The notes under the pieces are model-generated. The model was not told where the DNA came from, made no database searches, and was given only the letters and a program-made list of their open reading frames with translations. DNA of 38,996 nucleotides from Nocardioides sp. (lineage in GTDB: Bacteria > Actinomycetota > Actinomycetes > Propionibacteriales > Nocardioidaceae): contig NZ_JACIXG010000049.1 of the NCBI RefSeq assembly GCF_014360585.1, positions 1 to 38,996 on the forward strand. Direction: 5' to 3'. The position numbers and the translations under genes were made by a program. Shown here piece after piece: positions 33,125-38,996 of this stretch; position 1 is the stretch's first letter; each line of letters begins with the position of its first letter.

Positions 33125-33907
33125 ATGGCGCTGCTCGCAGTCAACATCGGCAACAGCCACACCGTCCTCGGGTTGATTGCCGACGGCGTCGTGTCCGCCG
33201 ACTGGCGGGTCTCCACGCTGGAGCACCGCACCGCTGACGAGTGGTGGGCGCTGCTGCGGGGGATCCTCGGCGACTCGCTGGTGGCGAGCATCGACGGCGT
33301 GGTGGTGTGCGCGACGGTCCCCTCGGTCCTGCACGAGTGGCGCGAGATGCTCGCGCGCCATCTGGGCTCGGTGCCGAGCGTGGTGGTCGAGCCGGGCGTA
33401 CGCTCCGGCATCCCGATCCTCATGGACAACCCGCGCGAGGTCGGGACCGACCGGATCGCCAACGCGGCCGCCGCCGTGGCTCTGCACGGCGGTCCCGTGA
33501 TCGTGGTCGACTTCCGTGGGACGGCGACGACGTTCGACGTGGTCAACGCCGCGGGGCAGTACGTCGGTGGGGCGATCCTGCCGGGGATCGAGCTGTCCTT
33601 GGAGGCGCTGGGTCGACGGGGTGCGCAGTTGCGCAAGGTCGAGCTCGCCCGCCCGAGGTCGGTGATCGCGAAAAACACCGTCGAGGCGCTGCAGTCCGGG
33701 ATGGTCTTCGGGGTCGCAGCGCAGGTCGAGGGGCTGGTCGCTCGGATCATCGCCGAGCTGGGTGTGTCCGCCGACGACGCGACGGTGATCGCCACCGGCT
33801 ATCTCGCGGAGTTCGTGCTGGACGAGTGCAAATGTTTCTCAGCGCATTCTCCGTGGCTGACGTTGCAAGGGCTGGAACTCATATTCCAGCGAAATGTCGT
33901 TCGTTAG
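33125..33907 (+). CDS. coaX: Type III pantothenate kinase (CoaX), with altered active-site motifs
   Basis: 260 residues. Family members phosphorylate pantothenate in CoA synthesis. The fold and late motifs are present: EVGTDRIANA (the catalytic-aspartate block), GGAILPGIELSLEAL, LARPRSVIAKNTVEALQSG, ATGYLAE and LTLQGLELIFQRN. Two key places differ from the family norm. The first phosphate loop, normally D-(V/I)-GNT, reads NIGNS, losing the aspartate. The second, normally VDFGTATTFD, reads VDFRGTATTFD with an extra Arg. The M. tuberculosis homologue is also divergent and, to my knowledge, has been reported not to act as the essential kinase. Activity here is therefore doubtful; a PanK of type I (CoaA) may be elsewhere. 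The ATG start lies 11 bases after nadC. Confidence 0.88.
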   Translation: MALLAVNIGNSHTVLGLIADGVVSADWRVSTLEHRTADEWWALLRGILGDSLVASIDGVVVCATVPSVLHEWREMLARHLGSVPSVVVEPGVRSGIPILMDNPREVGTDRIANAAAAVALHGGPVIVVDFRGTATTFDVVNAAGQYVGGAILPGIELSLEALGRRGAQLRKVELARPRSVIAKNTVEALQSGMVFGVAAQVEGLVARIIAELGVSADDATVIATGYLAEFVLDECKCFSAHSPWLTLQGLELIFQRNVVR

Positions 33908-33929
33908 TGCGTTTCGGTATGCCGCACTG

Positions 33930-33992
33930 TTGATTCAACTGGGTGATATGTAATGCTATGCGCATCTCGCGCTTATACGCGGGGCCTATATT
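33930..33992 (+). promoter_or_regulatory. Candidate lsr2 promoters in an A/T-rich gap
   Basis: TTGATT (33930-33935) and TGCTAT (33954-33959) with an 18-base spacer form one plausible sigma-70-type promoter. TATATT (33987-33992) is a second possible -10 nearer the gene. The region 33925-33995 is strikingly A/T-rich for this genome, so Lsr2 could bind and repress its own gene here (inference). Confidence 0.5.
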
Positions 33993-34031
33993 CGGCCCGT
34001 TTCCCGGGTGAAGAGCAGTGAAGGTAGGAAC

Positions 34032-34355
34032 ATGGCTAAGAAGGTTCAGATCATCCTCGAGGATGACATCGACGGCTCGGAAGCAGTCGAGACGGTGTCC
34101 TTTGCCCTGGACGGCACCTCCTACGAGATTGATCTCAGCGATGCCAATGCGGCAAAGCTTCGCGATTCTCTTGCGCTCTTCATCGGTCACGCACAGAAGG
34201 TGAGCGGTCGTCGCGGTAGCGCGAAGAAGGCCCCTGCGGCCGGTGGGACGACCCCGAAGGTCATGCGCGAGTGGGGCAAGGCCAACGGTTACACCGTTCC
34301 CGACCGCGGCCGCATTCCGGCCGAGGTCCGAGCGGCTTTCGAAGCGGCCCACTGA
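34032..34355 (+). CDS. lsr2: Lsr2 nucleoid-associated protein
   Basis: 107 residues. It is an H-NS-like silencer that binds A/T-rich minor grooves and bridges DNA, often repressing horizontally acquired genes. The N-terminal dimerisation domain begins MAKKVQIILEDDIDGSEAVETV and includes FALDGTSYEIDLSDANAAKLR. A Lys/Ala linker follows, then the DNA-binding REWGKANGYTV and the AT-hook-like DRGRIP core, ending in EVRAAFEAAH. AGGTAGGA lies a few bases upstream of the ATG. The A/T-rich intergenic regions and the lower-GC toxin island in this window are natural candidate targets. Unlike in mycobacteria, no lysS lies between coaX and lsr2. Confidence 0.96.
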   Translation: MAKKVQIILEDDIDGSEAVETVSFALDGTSYEIDLSDANAAKLRDSLALFIGHAQKVSGRRGSAKKAPAAGGTTPKVMREWGKANGYTVPDRGRIPAEVRAAFEAAH

Positions 34356-34383
34356 CCGACAGGTCCCGCTGCACCGCACGACC

Positions 34384-34413
34384 GGCTGCCGCGCCCTCCC
34401 GGGTGCGGCAGTC
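34384..34413 (+). terminator. Hairpin after lsr2
   Basis: GGCTGCCGC (34384-34392) pairs with GCGGCAGTC (34405-34413) with one G-U wobble around a 12-base loop, about 30 bases past the lsr2 stop. There is no T-run, as is usual for actinobacterial terminators. Confidence 0.55.
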
Positions 34414-34464
34414 GCCATGTGTGCGGTCGGCCCGTGGTCGGCGTTGCCCGGCGTACGGCACGCG

Positions 34465-34483
34465 TGTTCGCTCTCAGCGCACG
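34465..34483 (+). promoter_or_regulatory. Candidate ClgR operator upstream of clpC
   Basis: TTCGCTCTCAGCGCAC contains CGC-T-N3-A-GCG, close to the actinobacterial ClgR consensus (CGCYNANRGCG) with one mismatch. It lies about 120 bases before clpC and upstream of a possible -10 (TAGGCT, 34508-34513). ClgR activates clp genes in other actinobacteria; here the site is predicted by eye only. Confidence 0.4.
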
Positions 34484-34604
34484 GATCACATTGTGTTGTC
34501 GGGAACGCGTAGGCTGTCCGTGGGGTTGTTTCCCGGTGAGACCGCCCAACCGGAGCAGTCCGGTGGGCGCCTGCGCCCCAGATTTCTTTAGGAGAGATGC
34601 GTAC

Positions 34605-37190
34605 ATGTTCGAGCGGTTCACTGACCGAGCCCGCCGGGTGGTCGTGCTGGCCCAGGAAGAGGCCCGCATGCTCTCCCACAACTACATCGGGACCGAGCAC
34701 ATCCTGCTCGGCCTCATCCACGAGGGCGAGGGCGTCGCGGCCAAGGCCCTCGAGTCCCTCGACATCTCGCTCGAGGCGGTGCGCAACCAGGTCGAGGAGA
34801 TCATCGGTCAGGGCCAGCAGGCACCGTCCGGGCACATCCCGTTCACGCCGCGCGCCAAGAAGGTGCTCGAGCTGTCCCTGCGCGAGGCGCTGCAGCTCGG
34901 CCACTCCTACATCGGCACCGAGCACATCCTGCTCGGCCTGATCCGCGAGGGCGAGGGCGTTGCCGCCCAGGTGCTGCAGAAGCTCGGCGCCGACCTCAAC
35001 CGGGTCCGCCAGCAGGTCATCCAGCTGCTCTCGGGCTTCCAGGGCAAGGAGGGCCAGGCCGGCACCTCCGGCGCCACTGCGACGGCCGGCACGACCTCGA
35101 CCGAGGCGCCTTCCTCCAGCCTCGTGCTCGACCAGTTCGGCCGCAACCTGACCCAGGACGCCCGCGACGGCAAGCTCGACCCGATCATCGGTCGCGAGGC
35201 CCAGATCGAGCGCGTGATGCAGGTGCTCTCGCGGCGTACGAAGAACAACCCGGTCCTCATCGGTGAGCCCGGCGTCGGCAAGACGTCGATCGTCGAAGGG
35301 CTGGCCCAGGACATCGTCAAGGGCACCGTCCCCGAGACGCTCAAGGACAAGCAGATCTACACGCTCGACCTGGGCGCGCTCGTCGCCGGCTCGCGTTACC
35401 GCGGTGACTTCGAGGAGCGCCTCAAGAAGGTGCTCAAGGAGATCAAGACCCGCGGCGACATCGTGCTGTTCATCGACGAGATCCACACTCTCGTCGGCGC
35501 CGGTGCGGCCGAAGGCGCCATCGACGCGGCGAGCATCCTGAAGCCGATGCTGGCTCGCGGTGAGCTGCAGACCATCGGTGCGACCACGCTGGACGAATAC
35601 CGGAAATACCTGGAGAAGGACGCCGCTCTCGAGCGCCGCTTCCAGCCGATCCAGGTGCCGGAGCCCACGATCGCGGTCGCGATCGAGATGCTCAAGGGCA
35701 TCCGCGACCGTTACGAGGCCCACCACCGGGTGACCATCACCGACGAGGCGCTGGTCGCCGCGGTCACCATGGCCGACCGCTACATCTCCGACCGGTTCCT
35801 TCCGGACAAGGCCATCGACCTGATCGACGAGGCCGGCTCGCGCCTGCGCATCCGCCGGATGACGGCCCCGGCCGACCTGCGGGAGTACGACGACAAGATC
35901 GCCGACGTGCGCCAGCGCAAGGAGGCCGCGATCGACGGCCAGGACTTCGAGGCGGCCGCCCGACTGCGCGATGAGGAGAAGCAGCTCATCGCCAAGAAGG
36001 CCGAGCGCGAGAAGGCCTGGCGCGCCGGTGACATGGACGAGGTCGCCGAGGTCGACGAGGAGCTGATCGCCGAGGTTCTCGCCGTGGCGACCGGCATCCC
36101 GATGGTGCAGGTCAACGAGGAGGAGTCCCAGCGCCTGCTGCGCATGGAGGACGAGCTCCACAAGCGTGTCATCGGCCAGGACCAGGCCGTCAAGGCGCTC
36201 TCGCGTGCCATCCGGCGTACGCGTGCGGGTCTGAAGGACCCGAAGCGTCCCGGCGGTTCGTTCATCTTCGCCGGTCCGTCCGGTGTCGGTAAGACCTGGC
36301 TGTCCAAGACGCTCGCCGAGTTCCTCTTCGGCGACGAGGACGCGCTGATCCAGCTCGACATGTCGGAGTTCGGCGAGAAGCACACCGTCTCGCGGCTCTT
36401 CGGTTCGCCTCCGGGCTACGTGGGGTACGAGGAGGGTGGCCAGCTCACCGAGAAGGTGCGCCGCAAGCCGTTCTCCGTGGTGCTCTTCGACGAGGTCGAG
36501 AAGGCTCACCCGGACATCTTCAACTCGCTGCTGCAGATCCTGGAGGAAGGTCGCCTGACCGACTCCCAGGGCCGCGTGGTCGACTTCAAGAACACCGTCA
36601 TCATCATGACCACCAACCTCGGCACCCGGGACATCGCGAAGTCGGTCAACCTGGGCTTCTCCCAGGCCAGCGACAAGGCGGGCTCCTACGAGAAGATGAA
36701 GTCCAAGGTCTCCGACGAGCTCAAGCAGCACTTCCGTCCGGAGTTCCTCAACCGTGTCGACGAGGTCATCGTGTTCCCGCCGCTGTCGCAGGAGCAGATC
36801 ATCTCGATGGTCGACAACATGATCGCCTCCGTCGAGACCCGTCTCAAGGACCGCGACATGGGCATCGAGCTCACCACGGCCGCGAAGAAGGTGCTCGCCG
36901 AGCGCGGATTCGACCCGGTCCTGGGCGCCCGACCGCTGCGTCGTACGGTCCAGCGCGAGCTCGAGGACGTGCTCGCCGAGAAGATGCTCTACGGCGACAT
37001 CGGCCCGGGCGAGATCGTGCTGGTCGACGTCGACGGCGAGGGTCCTGCCGCGCAGTTCACCTTCAAGGGCCAGAAGCGTTCGTCCATCCCGGACGTACCT
37101 CCCCTCGAGGGCGCGACGGTCTCCGATATCGAGCTCCCCGACCCGGACGAGTCGACTGAGGCGGACAAGCCGAAGCCCGACTCCGAGTAG
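34605..37190 (+). CDS. clpC: ATP-dependent Clp protease ATP-binding subunit ClpC
   Basis: 861 residues, a normal ClpC length. It is a AAA+ unfoldase feeding ClpP. Two N-domain repeats lie in residues 1-145 ([31 protein letters not shown] and its second copy [12 protein letters not shown]). D1 has Walker A GEPGVGKT near 220 and Walker B VLFIDEIH. The UVR/coiled-coil middle domain is near 430-465 ([14 protein letters not shown]). D2 has GPSGVGKT near 557 and [12 protein letters not shown] 34605 was chosen because TTTAGGAGAG lies about eight bases upstream. It has its own control region, including a ClgR-like site, and is followed by a strong terminator. Confidence 0.97.
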   Translation: MFERFTDRARRVVVLAQEEARMLSHNYIGTEHILLGLIHEGEGVAAKALESLDISLEAVRNQVEEIIGQGQQAPSGHIPFTPRAKKVLELSLREALQLGHSYIGTEHILLGLIREGEGVAAQVLQKLGADLNRVRQQVIQLLSGFQGKEGQAGTSGATATAGTTSTEAPSSSLVLDQFGRNLTQDARDGKLDPIIGREAQIERVMQVLSRRTKNNPVLIGEPGVGKTSIVEGLAQDIVKGTVPETLKDKQIYTLDLGALVAGSRYRGDFEERLKKVLKEIKTRGDIVLFIDEIHTLVGAGAAEGAIDAASILKPMLARGELQTIGATTLDEYRKYLEKDAALERRFQPIQVPEPTIAVAIEMLKGIRDRYEAHHRVTITDEALVAAVTMADRYISDRFLPDKAIDLIDEAGSRLRIRRMTAPADLREYDDKIADVRQRKEAAIDGQDFEAAARLRDEEKQLIAKKAEREKAWRAGDMDEVAEVDEELIAEVLAVATGIPMVQVNEEESQRLLRMEDELHKRVIGQDQAVKALSRAIRRTRAGLKDPKRPGGSFIFAGPSGVGKTWLSKTLAEFLFGDEDALIQLDMSEFGEKHTVSRLFGSPPGYVGYEEGGQLTEKVRRKPFSVVLFDEVEKAHPDIFNSLLQILEEGRLTDSQGRVVDFKNTVIIMTTNLGTRDIAKSVNLGFSQASDKAGSYEKMKSKVSDELKQHFRPEFLNRVDEVIVFPPLSQEQIISMVDNMIASVETRLKDRDMGIELTTAAKKVLAERGFDPVLGARPLRRTVQRELEDVLAEKMLYGDIGPGEIVLVDVDGEGPAAQFTFKGQKRSSIPDVPPLEGATVSDIELPDPDESTEADKPKPDSE

Positions 37191-37198
37191 CACCCGCC

Positions 37199-37235
37199 AA
37201 TGAGGCCCCGGCTTGTTTCAAGCCGGGGCCTCATT
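37199..37235 (+). terminator. Strong terminator after clpC
   Basis: A perfect 17-bp stem (AATGAGGCCCCGGCTTG and its complement) closes a three-base TTT loop and starts eight bases after the clpC stop. Its A/T base pairs at the foot make it usable in both directions, which suits the convergent mutY gene. Confidence 0.85.
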
Positions 37236-37265
37236 GATTTCCCGCCGAGTCGGTAGAAGTGGCGG

Positions 37266-37369
37266 CCGAGTGGTTAGAAGTGGCGGTCCGAATCGGTAGT
37301 TGTGGGGAACGAAAGTAGAGTTTCGTTCGCCATTTCTACGGTTTCGAGTCGCCACTTCTAATCACTCGG
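37266..37369. repeat. 104-bp imperfect palindrome with GGTTAGAAGTGGCGG-type units
   Basis: Two 49-base arms (37266-37314 and 37321-37369) match at about 39 of 49 positions around a six-base centre (GTAGAG). The left arm is preceded by a related direct unit (GGTAGAAGTGGCGG at about 37251-37264), so the motif (G)GTAGAAGTGG / TTAGAAGTGGCG occurs several times in both orientations. It starts about 30 bases after the clpC terminator and ends four bases before the mutY stop codon. It may be a small palindromic repeat element (REP/MITE-like) or a second terminator for mutY. Confidence 0.7.
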
Positions 37370-37373
37370 CGGG

Positions 37374-38240
37374 TTAGGGGAGGGCGAAGAAGTCTGGTTC
37401 CACCTCGGTTGCCAGGTTGTCCTTCACCAGGCCGTCCAGGGCTCGTTGGCGTTGAGGGGCGTCGGACCAGACCACGTCTAGGCGGCTGCGGTGGACGGGG
37501 GAGTCGGCGTCGCGGAGAACGGCCAGGAGGCGGCCGCGGCACTGGCGGTCGGTGCCGGCCCAGGTCTGGACCTTGCGAGGCGGCCCGTCGTACGCGGGGT
37601 GGCCGGCCGCGCGCCAGGCGCACAGGTCCGCGACGGGGCAGCGGGCGCAGGACGGGTTGGCTGCCGTGCAGACCAGCGCACCGAGCTCCATCACGGCGAC
37701 CGACCAGGTGGCGGCGGTGGGCTCGTCCGACGGGAGTACGCCGGCGGCGAGCTCGCGCTCGGCCTTGTTGACCGACTGCGAGGGGAACTCGACGCCGCTC
37801 AGCGTTCTGGCGAAGACGCGGCGTACGTTCGTGTCGAGGACGACGTGACGTTTGCCGTAGGCGAAGGTGGCGATCGCCGCAGCGGTGTAGTCGCCGACGC
37901 CCGGGAGCGCGATGAGGTCGTCGTAGCTGTCGGGCACCTCGCCGTCGTGATCCGCGACGATGGCGGTGGCGGCGGCGTGCAGCCGCAGCGCTCGGCGCGG
38001 GTAGCCGAGGCGGCCCCAGGCGCGTACGGCCTCACCGGTCGGCTCCGCAGCCAGGTCGGCCGGGGTCGGCCAGCGCTCCAGCCAGACCTCGTGGACGGGG
38101 AGCACTCGGGAGACCGGGGTCTGCTGGAGCATGAACTCGCTGACCATCACCGACCACGGCGTCGCGGTCGCGGAGCGCCACGGGAGGTCGCGGGCGTTGG
38201 CGTCGTACCAGTCCAGAACGGCGTCGTGGAGAACTGTCAC
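37374..38240 (-). CDS. mutY: A/G-specific adenine DNA glycosylase
   Basis: 288 residues from GTG 38240 (GTG 38273 would add 11). It removes adenine mispaired with 8-oxoguanine. It shows the RDLPWR entry segment, SEFMLQQTPVSRVLP with the catalytic Glu, the helix-hairpin-helix LPGVGDYTAAAIATFAYG with the catalytic Asp in VLDTNVRRV, and an iron-sulfur loop C-x6-C-x2-C-x5-C (CTAANPSCARCPVADLC). The chain ends soon after a short winged-helix-like tail and lacks the full NUDT1-like C-terminal domain of E. coli MutY, as in mycobacterial MutY. A CACAAT sequence four bases before GTG 38240 suggests a leaderless mRNA. The order clpC-mutY is shared with mycobacteria, although more genes intervene there. 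Confidence 0.93.
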   Translation of the reverse strand: MTVLHDAVLDWYDANARDLPWRSATATPWSVMVSEFMLQQTPVSRVLPVHEVWLERWPTPADLAAEPTGEAVRAWGRLGYPRRALRLHAAATAIVADHDGEVPDSYDDLIALPGVGDYTAAAIATFAYGKRHVVLDTNVRRVFARTLSGVEFPSQSVNKAERELAAGVLPSDEPTAATWSVAVMELGALVCTAANPSCARCPVADLCAWRAAGHPAYDGPPRKVQTWAGTDRQCRGRLLAVLRDADSPVHRSRLDVVWSDAPQRQRALDGLVKDNLATEVEPDFFALP

Positions 38241-38320
38241 ACCCAGATTGTGCCGTGCGACAGGTATTGCCACGGAGTGGCACCCCGAAACCTGGGCACG
38301 GGGTCATTACGGTGTCGCCT

Positions 38321-38996
38321 ATGGCCCGCGCGAGAAGGACTGGAGGACGGCTACCAGCCTCGGTCTACTGGCGCCGGCGGCTGGCTGTGCTCTCGATCGT
38401 CCTGCTCCTGATCGTCGGGCTCTCGCGGTTCTTCGTCAACGCCTCCGACGAGCCGGACGACACTGCCGCGCCTGTGGCCGACCAGCCCACGGCGACCGTG
38501 ACGGTCACCCCGACGCCGAGTGCGGAGCCGTCGAAGCAGGCGGGCAACGCTGGCGGCAACAAGCCCAAGAAGCCGAAGAGCAGCGCGCCGCCGGAGCCGA
38601 CCGGCGAGTGCTCGCCCTCCGACATCATCGTCGAGCCCGCCGTCGCCGACGGCTACTCCTACGACAACGTCACCATCCCGCTGCAGCTGCGCACCGTGAA
38701 GGCGTCTGCGTGCACCTGGAAGCTGTCCGCTGACGCGCTCCAGGTGCGGATCTCGCAGAAGGGCGGCGACCTGGTCTGGTCGACGGTCGACTGCCGCAAG
38801 GCGGTGCCGACCAAGGAGATCGTCGTACGCCGCGACGTCGTCACCACGCTCCCGCTGACCTGGACCGGTCGCCGCGGCGTCGCGCACGAGTTCACCGTCA
38901 TCTCCGGCCACGTCCCGCCCGACGACCCCACCTCGCTGACCAACTGGCCCGCCGTCGCCGGCCTGGGCGGCACCCTCGTCCTCCTCATGGCCGTCC
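38321..38996 (+). CDS. Membrane-anchored extracytoplasmic protein of unknown function (runs off right edge)
   Basis: At least 225 residues, open to the window end. A basic N-terminus (ARARRTGGRLPASVYWRRR) is followed by one transmembrane helix (about residues 21-37), then a Pro/Thr/Lys-rich linker (about 45-95) and a beta-rich extracytoplasmic domain. Three cysteines (in GECSPS, ASACTWK and VDCRKA) may form a disulfide. A second hydrophobic segment begins at the cut end (AVAGLGGTLVLLMAV). It diverges from mutY with about 80 bases between starts, and no ribosome binding site is clear. The family is not recognised; a wall- or membrane-associated binding protein is a guess. Confidence 0.75.
   Translation, partial: MARARRTGGRLPASVYWRRRLAVLSIVLLLIVGLSRFFVNASDEPDDTAAPVADQPTATVTVTPTPSAEPSKQAGNAGGNKPKKPKSSAPPEPTGECSPSDIIVEPAVADGYSYDNVTIPLQLRTVKASACTWKLSADALQVRISQKGGDLVWSTVDCRKAVPTKEIVVRRDVVTTLPLTWTGRRGVAHEFTVISGHVPPDDPTSLTNWPAVAGLGGTLVLLMAV

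Noticed and set aside
33908..34031. A lysS gene or remnant between coaX and lsr2, as in mycobacteria
   Set aside because: The gap is only about 124 bases, A/T-rich and promoter-like, with no lysyl-tRNA synthetase sequence.
33879..37193. 1104-codon open frame on the minus strand opposite clpC and lsr2
   Set aside because: It is an antisense shadow caused by high GC3. It has no recognisable motif, and it covers well-supported clpC, lsr2 and an intergenic promoter.
1..38996. CRISPR arrays, rRNA or tRNA genes
   Set aside because: No regularly spaced repeats and no recognisable tRNA or rRNA sequences were seen on either strand; the YD repeats in the RHS gene are coding.

Overview
The window is high-GC chromosomal DNA from an actinobacterium, most likely in or near the Nocardioidaceae. 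The evidence is pervasive G/C third positions, a Lsr2-type nucleoid protein, ClpC, and the order DUF2520 protein-panC-panD-...-coaX-lsr2-clpC-mutY, which parallels mycobacteria. No sequence search could be run, so the taxon is an inference.

Region 1 (1-11.6 kb, accessory) is a polymorphic-toxin island. A secreted 1007-aa protein with a C-terminal LamG fold (436-3459) is followed, across a strong hairpin, by a 2419-aa secreted RHS/YD-repeat protein (3575-10834). That protein ends in an RHS core, a Hint self-cleaving domain and a 112-aa toxin tip. Two small genes follow: 10831-11346, whose start codon overlaps the toxin stop, and 11354-11608. They are probable immunity or accessory proteins. 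The island lies between two copies of part of a pseudaminic acid synthase gene. A truncated copy runs off the left edge (about 1-150) and the intact gene is at 11672-12727. The first 123 bases of the window are identical to 11996-12118.

Region 2 (11.7-28 kb) is a surface-glycan locus. On the minus strand are a PseH-like acetyltransferase and PseI. Diverging from them on the plus strand is a tightly overlapping cassette: acyl carrier protein, short AMP-forming ligase, FabG-like reductase and a miniature phosphopantetheinyl-transferase-like protein. It looks like a carrier-protein acyl pathway dedicated to decorating a glycan. An OafA-type acyltransferase with an SGNH domain follows, then two plus-strand glycosyltransferases (a GT2/CDP-glycerol-transferase fusion and a capsular GT32-like enzyme) and, converging on them, two minus-strand ones (a GT2 enzyme and a very large GT2/CDP-glycerol-transferase fusion). 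Together they suggest a teichoic-acid-like or capsular polymer with nonulosonic acid and acyl decorations.

Region 3 (28.2-39 kb) is core. A translationally coupled cofactor operon (DUF2520 protein, panC, panD, nadB, nadC, coaX) makes pantothenate and NAD precursors. CoaX carries altered active-site motifs. lsr2 and clpC follow with their own control regions, then a strong terminator and a 104-bp imperfect palindrome, then mutY on the minus strand and a divergent membrane-anchored protein that runs off the right edge.

The best candidates for something undescribed are the toxin island bounded by pseI repeats, its unassigned toxin tip and two downstream genes, and the ACP/ligase/reductase/mini-PPTase cassette beside pseHI.
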